From assembly GCA_964023205.1 (NCBI GenBank), contig OZ026844.1, forward strand, positions 37,013,963-37,077,962: a DNA stretch of 64,000 nt, read 5' to 3'. The position numbers and the translations under genes were made by a program. Within the stretch, counting starts at the first letter, position 1, and each line of letters starts with the position of its first letter. The notes beneath the pieces were generated by a model. The model made no database searches. It worked only from the letters and a program-made list of their open reading frames with translations, and was not told the origin of the DNA. The DNA is from Lutraria lutraria (lineage: Eukaryota > Mollusca > Bivalvia > Venerida > Mactridae). Of this stretch, positions 1-12,171 are shown one piece after another.

Positions 1-1
1 A

Positions 2-1582
2 CCGAGACGATACTACACACCGCGGAGTATAGTAGAACAAATTACTGAAACATATCCTGACGCGGAGACATATCAGCGGACAAGAGGTTTGTTATGGAGA
101 AAACTTGGCGGCTTTGAACATATGTACAACTTGTACGCATCTCAAGGTGCGGATATTGTTTGTTTATCAACCACTGTAGAATCAATATATCCAATTTTAC
201 CCAAAGACACCGAAAAGGCTTGGACACTATTGCTACAGCGTCATCCACTTCTGCGCATGCGTATTGAAAATTGTGGTTCACATGACGATAGACGCTTGCA
301 TTTTGTTGAGAATGAACCACTCGAATATGATTTCAAGGTCGCTGGAGACGATCAAACCTGGCTGCAATATATGCTTCAAGAGTTAAAAACACCGTTCCTC
401 GAAAAAAGCCGATCTCTTATTCGCTTCCGAATGTTTGGAAATTCAAAAACAAAATCTAATTCATATCTATCTACGCAGTACTCTGAATGTGATACACGAC
501 TTAGGTGTTCTAATGAAAACGATACATTCCAATATAAAACAACATTCGTGTTTTTAATGCACCATTCTCTTATGGACGGTGGTTATTCTTTATGGATGTT
601 TCAAGAATTGATCAATTTCTTGGACGCTGTTGTTCACGACATTGATTTAAAAGTCCGGGAACTTCCGTTGCTACCTCCAATGGAAGAGTACTTCCGGGAA
701 ACGCTTGAGTCACAAGTACACTCCAAACACATATCTATCGAGGAAGACAGTGAAACAGACTCAAGACTCAGGTTTTGTCATGACTCCACAGACAATACTG
801 TCCTCGAGCAATACAACAAAACATTCCAGGACGACATAAAAACAGTTCCGAACCAGGTGCTTAGCAATGGTTGTCATTTATTCAAATTCACTGAAAACGA
901 TTCACATTTGCTAATTCAAGCTTGTAAATTATATAACTGTTCGCCAAAGGGGGCATTCACCACAGCGAGTATATTGGCGCTTATTGAACTTATCTATAAA
1001 ATAAATACTGAAAACGCATGTAAAGACATCAATGTTCCGTTAGAATTCATGTTTGATTTCCGAAGATGCGGTAATGCTAAATACGAAGACGACAACGTCC
1101 CACACTATCCGGGAGTCGCTGCTTTACATATTCCTCTTCTTGCTAGTATACGCTTTGCAAACGGTAAAATCACTAGAGATTCTTTCTGGAAGCTATCGCG
1201 TGATTTTAGCGACCAGATAGACTCTAGCATCATCTCGCCGGAAGTGTATAGCTGGATTCAAAACGAGGCGGCCAAATATAAAAACAATCCGAATGAAACA
1301 GAGGAACCAGGAAAATCCCCGTATGTTCTGAGTATTTCAAACATGGGACGGTTAGATGGTGTACTTAACGAAGATGTTTCCAGACGAATCAAACTAGTTG
1401 ACCTTCATGGGCATTCAAGTATCATGGTCGACCAAATGCCATTATTTTTTGTCACCATATTTTCTTTGAACGGCCGTATATGTGGTAACGTAAGCTATTG
1501 CCAAAACTATACCTCAGACGTCACAGCATCGAAATATGTAGGTCTTATTAAAAAATATTTGTCTGCATATTCAAGTCTATAA
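2..1582 (+). CDS. Condensation-domain-like acyltransferase, 3' part
   Basis: The frame is open from the left edge (base 2) to the TAA at 1580-1582, giving 527 codons without a start, so the 5' end is outside the window. Near the beginning lies a segment (LLWRKLGGFEHMYN, then LQRHPLLRMRIE) typical of the N-terminal half of chloramphenicol-acetyltransferase-fold condensation and alcohol-acyltransferase proteins. The catalytic HHxxxDG motif reads HHSLMDG, with H187, H188 and D192 of the visible part (bases 560-580). A later SISNMGRLDG segment resembles the C-terminal 'sNlG' region of PapA5-type acyltransferases. I see no adenylation or carrier domain, no signal peptide and no membrane span. The whole visible part is one exon, so the gene may have few introns or be a retrocopy; the absence of internal stops argues for function. 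The family joins an acyl group to an alcohol or amine, but the substrate here cannot be told. A false start at the TTG of base 89 is possible in automatic calls. Confidence 0.85.
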   Translation, partial: PRRYYTPRSIVEQITETYPDAETYQRTRGLLWRKLGGFEHMYNLYASQGADIVCLSTTVESIYPILPKDTEKAWTLLLQRHPLLRMRIENCGSHDDRRLHFVENEPLEYDFKVAGDDQTWLQYMLQELKTPFLEKSRSLIRFRMFGNSKTKSNSYLSTQYSECDTRLRCSNENDTFQYKTTFVFLMHHSLMDGGYSLWMFQELINFLDAVVHDIDLKVRELPLLPPMEEYFRETLESQVHSKHISIEEDSETDSRLRFCHDSTDNTVLEQYNKTFQDDIKTVPNQVLSNGCHLFKFTENDSHLLIQACKLYNCSPKGAFTTASILALIELIYKINTENACKDINVPLEFMFDFRRCGNAKYEDDNVPHYPGVAALHIPLLASIRFANGKITRDSFWKLSRDFSDQIDSSIISPEVYSWIQNEAAKYKNNPNETEEPGKSPYVLSISNMGRLDGVLNEDVSRRIKLVDLHGHSSIMVDQMPLFFVTIFSLNGRICGNVSYCQNYTSDVTASKYVGLIKKYLSAYSSL

Positions 1583-1613
1583 AATGTATACATATATTAT
1601 ATTTTTATGTTTT

Positions 1614-1619
1614 AATAAA
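1614..1619 (+). terminator. Polyadenylation signal of the acyltransferase gene
   Basis: AATAAA lies 32 bases after the stop codon in a T-rich stretch, the only canonical signal in the immediate 3' flank. It implies a very short 3' UTR. Confidence 0.7.
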
Positions 1620-1703
1620 GTTATTTTATTTTTACAGCGTATCTCAACATTCAGTATGAGTTTTTTATTGACCAAAATCCCTATTATGTTTTCTTACCTT
1701 TTT

Positions 1704-2830
1704 AGCTCACCAGAGCACGAATGTGCTCAGGGTGAGCTTTTGTGATCGCCCTGCGTCCATCGTGCGTCGTGCGGTGTGCGTCGTTACGTGGCGTCCATGT
1801 TTACTTAAAACAACATCTCCTCCTACACCGCTATGCCGATTGCAACCAAACTTTGCTGGAATGATCCTTGGGTGGTCCCCTTTCAAAGTTGTTCAAAAAA
1901 TTAAATTTCAATGAAAACTCTGGTTGCTATGGCAACAAATAGAAAAAACTTAAAAAATCTTCTTGTCCGAAACCACAGTGCCTAGAGCTGAGATATTTGG
2001 TATGTAGCATTGTCTAATGGAACTCTACAAAGTTTGTTCAAATTATTCCCCTGGGGTCAAAATTGGCTCCGCCCCGGGGGTAACTTGATTTTACATAGAC
2101 TTATATAGGAAATTTAAAAAATCTTCTTGTCAAAAACTACAATGCCTAGAGCTTTGCTATTTAGTGTGTAGCATAGTCTAGTGGACCTCTACTAAGTTTG
2201 TTCAAATTATAGCCCTAGGGTCAAAATTGGCCCCGCCCCGGGGGTCACTTGATTTATATAGACTTAATTATATAGGAAAATTAAAAAATCTTCTTGTCCG
2301 AAACCACAGTGCCTAGAGCTGAGATATTTGGTATGTAGCATTGTCTAATGGAACTCTACAAAGTTTGTTAAAATTATTCCCCTGGGGTCAAAATTGGCTC
2401 CGCCCCGGGGGTAACTTGATTTTACATAGACTTATATAGGAAATTTAAAAAATCTTCTGGTCAAAAACTACAATGCCTAGAGCTTTGCTATTTAGTGTGT
2501 AGCATTGTCTAGTGGACCTCTACCAAGTTTGTTCAAATTTTTGCCCTAGGGTCAAAATTGGCCCCGCCCCGGGGGTCACTTGATTTATATATAGACTTAT
2601 ATAGGAAAATTTAAAAAATCTTCTTCTCCGAAACCGCAAGGCCTAGAGCTTAGATATTTTGTATGTGGCATTGTGTAGTGGACCTCTACCAAGTTTGTTC
2701 AAATTATGGCCCCGGGGTCAAAATTGGCCCTGCCCTGGGGTTTATTCTATTTTATATAGGAAAATTTGAAAAATCTTCTTTTCCGAAACCACAAGGCCTA
2801 GAGCTAAAATATTTGGTATGTAATCTGGAA
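1704..2830 (+). repeat. Higher-order tandem repeat of about 165-bp units
   Basis: The left end begins with the inverted pair gctcaccagagca / tgctcagggtgagc followed by cgtccatcgtgcgtcgtgcg. Then come units that each start with taaaaaatcttct, at about 1951, 2115, 2282, 2446, 2612 and 2768. Units alternate between two types: one reads cgaaaccacagtgcctagag, the other aaaaactacaatgcctagag. The first pair (1951 and 2115) and the second pair (2282 and 2446) are almost identical at a 331-bp spacing, so the real duplication unit is a dimer. Each unit holds a GC-rich ggctccgccccgggg or ggccccgccccgggg core. The related element at 49937-50340 shows that the family is dispersed. Confidence 0.8.
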
Positions 2831-4509
2831 CCCTGTGAGAGACTCAGAACAAAGTGATGTCCATAATCTCAGAATCACCAGACTCTTTAAAATCACTTCC
2901 TGTAAAATCTGTATTGTGAATTCATGTACAAACAAACCTGCGCTTCTAGCCTCCTCCGAATAGTGGCCATACTGTGACTTTATATCATATAGAACAAAAC
3001 CTCCGAATAAGGTCACCTATCAATAACAGTCGCACATTGTCTGTCCCAAGGATGGCCTTTGTTCACAAGGTTGACTGTATATTCCCCTTGCTCATTAACC
3101 AGATAGTAACATGTTTTTATAAGCTTGTCGCTGTTCGATACCAAAAAAGTGTAAAATATAATGTTATTCGCATCCATTAAAGGGAGACAACTCAATTTAA
3201 TGATCAATATGTAAAGAGCGGTAGTTCCCCTTGGATACTTCGTAATGATGACATAAAACTTATGTCAAATAGTAACCTTTCATTTCATCTGCCTGTTTTT
3301 AGTTTAGATATGTTTATAACACGTGTGGCAATATAGAAATATACGTAAATGAACCTGAAAATACCGACTTACTGATACTTTAAACCATTGGATTATTTTT
3401 GTTAGATGTAGGCGTGAAAGAAGTAATATTGATGTACAAATATACACTGTTCTCGTCACTTGCTGTATGTGTATTACCCAATGGTTTCTTTAAATGCGCA
3501 TATTTTGTAATTCACAAATATTTGCAATGAGTGTACTTTATACATGCATGTCAATAGAACGTTATAATCATACTTACATGTAGATATTTTTAGAACAAAT
3601 ATTTATATCGCATGATAAATTCTTACAAAAATTCGCTGAAAATACACTGATTGGCTGATGGTTGCAGCTGGGTCGGCAAAATTTTAAAATATATATTGTT
3701 GTCTTTAGCAAGGGACTTGTCCCTCAGCAAATGTTGTAAATAACGTAATTTCATACAAATTGGCTGTTTATATAATATAGTAAAGTGGTCTCTCGTCGGC
3801 TGGAACTTCGAACACCCTTGAAAACTAGAACTCATTCTCAGGTCCCAAATGCTTTTGTTATTTAATCCATGTAGTTCGACCTCGCATTGATAGATCCATA
3901 TGAACTCGAACACAAGCATGTCCCTACATTTAAATTTACTCGGTCCAAGACTCGGTTGAACAATTACTTAAGAATATTTTTTCTCGTACAAAGATAACAA
4001 AATTAGTTGTAACTGTGCATAATAGAACAGAACAGAAAAGAAGTAAATTTTCAAACTTTTACTACAGTATGTCGTTTTAATTACATAAAATGATTAGAAA
4101 TAAAAAAGAAAGTCTCATAAACATAAACACATAACAGATATAACAAATATTTTACTTAATTTAATAATTGCACAAAATTTCTAAGAGGACAAACTATAAA
4201 ATAAACTTTGAGAGTTCAAAATAATATTCTTTAATATTTGGATACATTTATCAATAAATTATATTTTTCTTTTGTAAGCGAAGTAATTAAATGAATGTAT
4301 AAAGGTGATGAGATATGCTACATATATTTCAATATGTGTAAAATCAATTTGTTAATTTTATGGTGCATGTTTTCTAGGAGATCAAATTACATATGTAGTC
4401 AGTTTAAATAATGCTGGATAATTCTCAACCCATATAATAAACACCACAAATGTAAATATCAATTATGACAATGAAAAAATATGAAATAATGCTTTATGCA
4501 AAATTGCAA

Positions 4510-5160
4510 ATTAATGGCACGCCTCTTTATAGATCTGATTTGCATAATATAGATACGCCTTTTACTGATATGATTTGCTTAACATTGACACACTTTTACT
4601 GAAGTTATTTGCATGGCATAGGCACGCCTTTTACTGATATGATTTGCATAATATAGACACACTTCTATTGAAGTGATTTGCATAGCATTGACACGCCTTT
4701 TACTGATATGATTTGCATAATATAGATACACTTCTATTGAAATGCTTTGCATAACATAGACACGCCTTTTTCTGATATGATTTGCATAATATATATAGAC
4801 ACACCTCTATTGAAGTGATTTGCATAGCATAGACACGCCATTTACTGATATGATTTGCATAGCATAGACGCCTTTTACTGATATGATTTGCATAACATAG
4901 ACACGCCTTTTACTGATATGATTTGCATAACATAGACACGCCTTTTACTGATATGATTTGCTTAGCATAGCCACGCCTTTTACTGATATGATTTGCATAA
5001 CATAGACACGCCTTTTACTGATATGATTTGCATAATATAGACACGTCTTTTACTGATATGATTTGCATAGCATAGACACGCCTTTTACTGATATGATTTG
5101 CATAACATAGACACGCCTTTTACTGATATGATTTGCATAACATAGACATACTTCTATTGA
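4510..5160 (+). repeat. Approximately 35-bp tandem array with octamer motifs
   Basis: About 18 units of roughly 35 bp, each built from tgatatgatttgcataacat followed by agacacgccttttac. A second unit type, mostly in the left half, has acttctattgaagtgatttg instead. About 15 units carry a perfect ATTTGCAT, the reverse complement of the POU-factor octamer ATGCAAAT; a few are degraded (atttgctt, ctttgcat). A further isolated copy lies at about 5214. The array lies 3' of the STMC6-like gene. A role as a binding array is inference only. Confidence 0.85.
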
Positions 5161-5481
5161 AGTGTTTAGATCAAGTTAATTAGTTTACACTTCTCACTAC
5201 TGTGATTTGCATATAAATTTGGAAAAAAAATGAATATACAGACAATTATGCTTAAAACAATGACATCCAACAATTGTAAACACACATTAAATGAGAAACA
5301 ATGTAAAATAGTTTTCATCTGAATGTAATCTGGAAGTAATACAACAACAACAACAAAATTATTTTATGGAAGATAATTATACGGAAACATCTTTTTTTCT
5401 AGATACATGTACTAGTATATCACCATTTTTATCAACAATTGGCACAAAAGTGGTCATTCCGGAAGTTAATTTAGTTAGCTT

Positions 5482-5678
5482 TTAAACAACTTGGTGATTT
5501 CCTGGAAGTCCGCTATGTGCCGGTGGTTGACTTTGTAAACCTTCGGGTTGACGAAACCCAATCGGCGGCGGTTGTTCCTGTGTTTGTGGAGCTGGTGTCT
5601 GATACATGGCTTGATAACTTGGTGGCGGGTGATGCTGCATTCCGTACGGCGGAGGTTGGACAATGGTGTATGCCGTCA
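5482..5678 (-). CDS. STMC6-like gene, coding exon 3
   Basis: Encodes residues 103-167, the Pro/Gln-rich tail with both PPxY motifs, and ends in TAA. The acceptor is aataaccttgcag|TG. An ORF can be read further upstream of the acceptor, but that part is intron. Confidence 0.85.
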
Positions 5679-8600
5679 CTGCAAGGTTATTGTACAAATA
5701 TTAAAATAAACGTACGAAGCTTCACCCCAAATTGTCATCACCGTGAATTGTTACAAAAAACACGTCTCAATGTTTACCATCGTTCTGAAGTATTAATTTT
5801 GTTGATATTGAATGAGTTGGGACATTTTGAACCGCTATTTAAAATTCTGACGTGTAAACTTACGGGAGAATAATACAAACACATCAATCATAAGATGTAA
5901 ATGTTCACTATTCTAAAAGTTATATATAGTATAGTATAGTTTTTCAAATCACGAGCGGTCTTATCCCTAGAAATTATCATAAATAAATAAATAAATATCG
6001 AATTTTACGCCCCATTTCAACAGTCAGAGTGATAAGAGTCAGTTCATCTACCATTGTTCCCGGGAAGAAACATTACTAGTCCCCCATCCTCCGTTAACAA
6101 CTGCCTATTTCTCACATAAAGAGACATGGTCGGTAGCGGGGCCCGAACCCACGACCCTCTATCAGTGAGAGGTTACAGTGATTTGAAATCAGCGATATGA
6201 TCCCCTTGGTCTATTAATTATCACTCACATATGTTTTGAAATGAAATCAGACAGAGCGAGAACATTATCCCCTTCCCTTGAAATTTACAAGGCCTGTATG
6301 CAGAGTATCTACTTTAATATTTAGTCATAGGTACTTTCGGATGAATACCAAAAAAGGTTTTCTACAAATTAGTCTTTTTCCTCGTACTATGTGCTATAAA
6401 CCAAGGGTATAATAAACTCTAATACTGTAAACAATAGATTGCAGATGAATCCCCCCCCCCGAGTCTGTCCTTTTTAATTTAATTCTTACGATTATAGCGA
6501 AGTACGGATCGATACAATGAAGTAGAAATTCAGGTACCCAGGAATCTACTATAACCGTGTTATATAACTACTGTACTTACTGTGGACTGGCGGGGCTGTA
6601 GGCTGGAGTTCTCCTCCTCCTGGCTGAATCACTCTTCCCTTCTTGTGTTTCTTCACACAGAGAACACAAACAAGACAGACGCCGACACTGATGACAATAA
6701 TCCCGCCAATGATAGAGAGAACGATTATATAAACTGGAAACTCACAACAGTATTCGTTACCATAGTTACCACAGCAGCCATTGGAACAGTGGAATCCACC
6801 TTCACCGTAACTGTAACAATACTCGGATTTAACAACACCTGAAATATGAATGAATATAATTATGACTAACTTGATTTTTAAAATTAAATATCAAGATAAT
6901 GACTGTAGTGGAAGTTTTTATTTCTTCATCTTCTTCTGTGTTTGCCTCTTTTGCTAGACGTGAAGGAAATGATATCGGTGGTGACAATCATGAAAATAAT
7001 GGTTGTGGTAAGGGCGATGGTACTGTTAGTGGTGGTTATGTTGATAATTATGATGATGATTATGATAAAAATGATGATGATGATAAAAATGATGGCAGTG
7101 ATAAGAAAATCAAGTTAATTAAGCGTTTCAGTAAAAATATAACACGTGTTCGACAAAGCACGTCTTTTGTGTCAATAGTTTTAAATAAGATTTGTTTTAT
7201 ATTGTGACAAATTATGTTTACTAATATCATTATTAACAAGTACTAGTATCGTAGATTTAACTTTATCTTCGTGGTGAAATTAGTCAAATTACCCCACCAC
7301 CAAACTGTCCAGGACCCGTCTTCGTATGGACACAGAAATTGTACAATTAATTTTCAATTTAGACTACACATACTACAGTCATAATAAGCCGACTAAACAA
7401 TTAAACAAATTTCTAGTTGAGGATGTAATGAAGTCCTAGTTTGTCTATGTATCATGGCATGTAGAAGAGTGTTTTTTAATCATGGGTGTAAGACGACGCT
7501 CGTACGTTTTGGTCATGCGAATGTATAGTTCTCTTCACAATTGATGATATACAAATGTGTGATCATGGTTCTATATATAGTATGTGTATGTTAAGACGAT
7601 CAGTTGTTATGCTCAAGTCTGTCGTTATAAAGTTTTTATTCTGTTCTATTCACTATTAACTATTTTACTCAAATGAAAGATGTTATACGATCCATGTTTG
7701 TATTATTATATTGATTTTGAAGTCCTTGTAATCAAGCCAATAATCGATTTTATCAGAAATCTTTTTTCACGTGAAAGATCTTTTCCATTTATCAATTATA
7801 TACCTTGTATGCAAATCAAACAATTATCGCTTACGTATATACTTATTTCAAAATATCAGATTTCTTTGTGCAATATGCCAACATTGAATCATTGTTCGAA
7901 TGAAATATTTATGAGATTTATGTGAACTACTGTATGGGTAGTTTGGGGCCGCTCTGACTCTAGTAGGGATGCCATTTTAGGATTTTCTTTTTTTAATTTG
8001 AAAAGTGTATGCAATATATAGAAGATGTTAAATGAGTGTGGATTCCGTATTGATGCTTATCATCATCAAGACGGAATCTACACGAATTTAATATTTTTAT
8101 CACAAACCCTGAAAATACGGCGAAAACCGACATAATAATATATAATTTATGTCTCTTGAAATTCTTAAATAGAATGGTTGTATACATGTTTTATTTATTT
8201 GGAAAGAAATCACATAATGTATGTATACAAATGAGACACAAATAAGGTATGAATATATAAACCTGTTTGACATTGCTACTAATAACAAAATAGTGACACA
8301 TGCGTAATAAGGCTTTTTAATCAGGAGCACAAAAATGTGTTTGAGTGTATTTTCGTGTGTTCTATTGTACGTGTGTGCTAATTAATACGTTTTCCTCGAT
8401 GTCTTAAACATAACAACCTTAAAAATCGTTATTCATTAAAACATTAACATTATTTCATGCACGAGAAAATGTCCGTAAATTAACAGCATATTACAATATG
8501 AGTTTAACTTTGACTTTATCACTATTGTTTGATATTAATTTACAATCCGTCAATATTGTCCTGTGTCATAAAAACCATCACAAACAGAGATTGAAATTAA

Positions 8601-9362
8601 ACCCTCGTGAATGCAAATATTGTCAGAATTTATTGTTTATTTCACTTTATCTTGGCAACCATACCACTTTGTAAGCAACAAACATAAAATTAATGATGTG
8701 TCTCAATAAAAAACATTAAAACTTTGACTTTGTGACTTTGACACCACCTGTAGGACTAACTAATCGGTCTTCATGATGAAGTGGTCCCATTATAAAGTTA
8801 AAATATAAAGGAACAGAAAAGATGTGATCGATAGATTAATATAATCACGAGGTTATTTAAAACAGGTCGCTATAACGGGGTTGAACAAATTTCAATTGAA
8901 TCAACAAATTAATGGTTAATTTTTTTATGTCTATCTTGTTGTTTATATTTATTATATGTGGTTGACAACCATCCGAAATGTCACATTGACAACAAAAGAA
9001 AGAAAAAGACTGACGAGGGTTGACTATGTATGATAATATCCAACAACGAGTGTAGACGATAGAATGTAATGTCATATTTGTATTGTAACTCTTAATTTCT
9101 GAATTTATAAAACTCCAATCTACACTAAACATTTAACAATTGTAACAAAATATAAATGTCACTAACTGGAAGACACCGTCTTAGACGTTGCAGTCTGCTT
9201 ATAATCAACAAATATAGAGTTCGTTGTTTCTGAGTCGCGTGTGTGTGACAGAACGAGAACATAAAATAAATATTTTTAGACTTAAAACGAAATAATTTTG
9301 ATTAATATCTTACATGGAAGTGTAATAAATCCAAACAGTAGAATTAACAACCAGTCGTTCAT
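5482..9362 (-). CDS. STMC6-type (Shisa/CYYR1/WBP1-like) membrane protein, 3 exons
   Basis: Joining 9362-9314, 6838-6581 and 5678-5482 on the minus strand gives 167 residues with consistent phases (1 and 1) and GT-AG introns. Residues 1-16 (MNDWLLILLFGFITLP) are a signal peptide. The ectodomain, 17-50, has six cysteines in the order C24-C34-C38C39-C47C48, plus C17 at the likely cleavage site. Residues about 52-78 form one membrane span, followed by the basic stop-transfer KKHKKGR. The cytoplasmic tail is rich in Pro and Gln and has two WW-binding PPxY motifs, PPPY (111-114) and PPSY (121-124). This architecture defines the STMC6 superfamily (Shisa, CYYR1, WBP1/VOPP1), whose members act as transmembrane adaptors, often recruiting WW-domain ubiquitin ligases. 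I cannot assign it to one subfamily. No canonical poly(A) signal was seen shortly after the stop; 5' non-coding exons cannot be excluded. Confidence 0.85.
5978..6215 (-). mobile_element. tRNA-derived SINE, family 1, in the intron of the STMC6-like gene
   Basis: Read on the minus strand it has a B box (gtgggttcgggccccgc, degenerate), the body catgtctctttatgtgagaa, and the 3' end gttgaaatggggcgtaaaat, with an (attt)n tail at 5979-6000. The A box is decayed. Body and tail match copies at 44124, 60034 and 61890 in this window. Confidence 0.8.
6581..6838 (-). CDS. STMC6-like gene, coding exon 2
   Basis: Encodes residues 17-102: the cysteine-rich ectodomain, the membrane span and the start of the tail. 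The acceptor is catatttcag|GT and the donor is CCACA|GTAAGTACAG. The open frame on the opposite strand is a shadow of this exon. Confidence 0.88.
6839..9313 (-). other. Intron 1 of the STMC6-like gene
   Basis: 2475 bases, AT-rich. A GAT/GATAAA-rich simple stretch lies at about 7043-7105. Several short open frames (6899-7207, 7680-7925, 7993-8330, 8857-9132) have no recognisable protein and no supporting splice sites. I see nothing else. Confidence 0.6.
9314..9362 (-). CDS. STMC6-like gene, coding exon 1
   Basis: Encodes the 16-residue signal peptide and the first base of Cys17. The donor is T|GTAAGATA, a good consensus. The ATG is the first one in a frame that leads straight into a hydrophobic stretch. 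Confidence 0.8.
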
Positions 9363-10339
9363 GTTGTCCTAATTTTACTTCCTTTATTATTCACATAGAA
9401 TAAACTTCTGATTTAAAATTTTGACCAGTCTTTACGTGTTTTGACAAAAAAATCGATAACATAGTACGTGTCTATCGATCTATATACATTGTTTATGCAT
9501 TCATGGATTTGTTTAATCGTTTTAAACTTTACAGATTGTGTTTGGATCACTGAAGACGTACTCGAAGTTTATATATTTATATATATTAATATAACACTAT
9601 ATCGATAGTGTTAGGCTAAAAATTGTTTCCATCTTCTCCAGTTTATTTGATGCCTCTCTAAACTCTTCAAAATAGTTTTGTAAATGTGATTATTTTTGCT
9701 TACATCGACTGATATTGCATCGTCTTATAATTAAAAGGTTCTATCTGCTCTGTCATACTTGTCAGATAAGTCATTTTAAACCCAAGTTGACGATTTGTAG
9801 TTAGCAAATTTCTTGAACATCTTTTGCAAAGGACTTATATTCATACATGCATGTACATAAGCGCTTCTGACATTCTCAAAAACTTCACCTTTGGCTTCGT
9901 TTCTATTGAAGTTACGATTTTTTACATAAGTTCACATACTTAGTCTCCAAACGCTTCATCTATCATGTTTTGCACAGGATCTGAATCCATATAGATATCT
10001 CAGATATCCCTGATATCAGACTTCGTTTGTATCATCAACACATCCAAACATTTCTTCATGTACACAGACATGTCAGACAAGGCAACATCACACGAATCTT
10101 GGTTCAAATGTACATACTTTTTATGTCGCAACAGTATTATCTCGTCTTCCGAAATATTTTAAGTAGATGCCGAACTGATACAATCCAGGCAACGTCCCTA
10201 TCAGAAATGAGGAGGCGTGTCTGAATAATCGTTTAAGAATAATGTTGTGAGTTCAGTTTTACCATGGTGTGTTTTGACCTTTTCTCATTTGATGTAAGTG
10301 CATTGGAATTTAATTATTACAATATATATTATACCTTAC

Positions 10340-11230
10340 CTTGATATCTTCTTCTTCTTCTATGGTAATGGCAAGCCACCATTTACTGATTATCATGATC
10401 GTGAGTGTTAGTAAAAGAGAGTAGAGGTGCTAGGTCACCCAAACTACCCAATCCACCTAGGAAAACCTAGCAACGTGAACAAATGGTGCAAAATCTAACA
10501 CCTTAAGTTAGAGCCTAAAATGCTTTACATTCTGCAATATGTATATGTTTGTGTGCAAAGGAAAAGAGTAATAGTAAGTTAAAACTAAATCATACAGAGC
10601 ATATTTATATAGCAGCGCATGCAGCCAGCGCTGACTACATCCTGTGGTAGAATGTTCCACCGGTGGGAAAGAATGAATGAATACTTGTATATATTATTTG
10701 TCGGTTGTACTAGGTGGTATGCCTGATTGTCTAGTGTATGGTTGTATATACTGATTCATATTAAATGCGACTGTGTCATTGACTGTTTTGTAATATAAAA
10801 ATAACCTGTATGTGGTACGCCTACTTTCTACTGGGATTGCCAAAAAAGGGGATATGAGAATGCTGGTCATCGTACTACCTGGTGCCTAAGAGTACTCATT
10901 AGTCACAAATCTGGCAGCACGCTTTTGTACAGACTCTATTCTATCAATATCTTTCCTTAAATATGGATCCCAAGTAGAAGAGGAATATTCTAAAGTTGGG
11001 CGAACCGTAGTGAGTTATAAGCCGCAGTTTTAGTTTCTTTTTAAACTGAATGTAAATTACGCTTTAGGAACCCTAGTGTTTGACTAGCTTTAGTTGTAAC
11101 TTTATTTGTGTGAGCTGACCAGGAATAATCAGAGGTTATGCCTATACCTGGATAAGTGGCTTGATTTACAGTTAGCTTTAGGCCTACCATAGTCCCTCGA
11201 AATTGAAGACCATTCATTTGAAAGACCCTG
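10340..11230 (-). pseudogene. Decayed LINE (CR1/L2-like) reverse-transcriptase 3' end
   Basis: Minus-strand conceptual translation, with frameshifts and stops, gives the conserved run after the RT palm: ITSDYSWSAHTNKVTTKASQ, then TLGFLKRNLHS, then VRPTLEYSSSTWDPYLRKDI, DRIESVQKRAARFVTNEYS, and a final ESRRT. This is the thumb and post-RT region of CR1/L2/Jockey-type non-LTR retrotransposons. A (gaa)n simple tail at about 10348-10365 fits the microsatellite-like 3' ends of such elements. The copy is 5'-truncated and dead. Confidence 0.82.
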
Positions 11231-12171
11231 GCTTTACATATATTATTTGTTTGTATATATATTTATATGTATATTTGTCGATGTACTATGTATAAGACGA
11301 AATAAATATTATGTTCTGTTCATATAGAGGACATAGGTAGTCTACAAGTCTTGTTACGAGGGATGATCCAAAATAAACAGGACTGTCGCGCTCTTGGCAA
11401 AACTTATGGTTCATTTGTTAATAACTAAACATATTTTTAAACCACTATCCAATCTGCTTGATTTTTATGAATTTTGACAAAAAATATTCGACCATATTCC
11501 GGCAATGACGCCATATATTACCATGGTAACGTGCACCCGGAGCACTAGAAATTGAAATCATGAATATACCTGTAATGACATTAATGTTTTAATCAGAATT
11601 CGGTTTAAGGACATGAAATTACATAAAGTCATCATATAATGTGTATACAACATCTTTTGAAAATTTGACTTAATTTGGATGTTGCATTTAAAAATAAAAG
11701 AACTTCATACAAAACAAATGACAACGTAAACGACGTCAATATGTCGACGTCGCACCACACAGAAATTAGATCTGTGATCAAAGATTGCAAATAATTAGTC
11801 AACAGGCCTACGCAGACATATAATATGATTCAAGAAACGTGTCTGAGAAACCATGTCAGTCAGTATATAATAATATAACATAAAAAGCGAGGGGTGTTCT
11901 TTTTGTATATGATACTTGTCCACAGCACGGATATTGCTCATTTAAGATAGTTTGTTTTAGAGCAGAGTTGTGATGGCAACACAGAAGGGGGCAAAATAAA
12001 AAAGTTTCTCAGCGGCGCCGTCACTAACTTTGACTATACATGTACGCAGAGCATGATTGTGTGATAAGAATTCTCACAGGGTCTTCCTAATGGCTCGCTA
12101 CACGCACAACAGCAAGAAATGTATCAAAATAAAATATGCCAATTCCATTGACTTATTTTATAAAGTATCTG

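Larger units (their letters stand above)
1583..5481. other. Intergenic region between two convergent genes
   Basis: The acyltransferase (plus) and the STMC6-like gene (minus) converge here. The stretch holds a complex repeat at 1704-2830, unremarkable AT-rich sequence at 2830-4500 and an octamer-containing tandem array at 4510-5160. The short open frames at 2663-3207 and 3623-3919 show no splice context or recognisable protein. Confidence 0.6.

Noticed and set aside
6582..6842. Plus-strand open frame of 86 residues
   Set aside because: Exact shadow of exon 2 of the minus-strand STMC6-like gene.
11350..11400. Possible mariner end (tacgagggatgatccaaaat)
   Set aside because: It resembles some mariner ends, but I found no inverted partner or TA duplication nearby.
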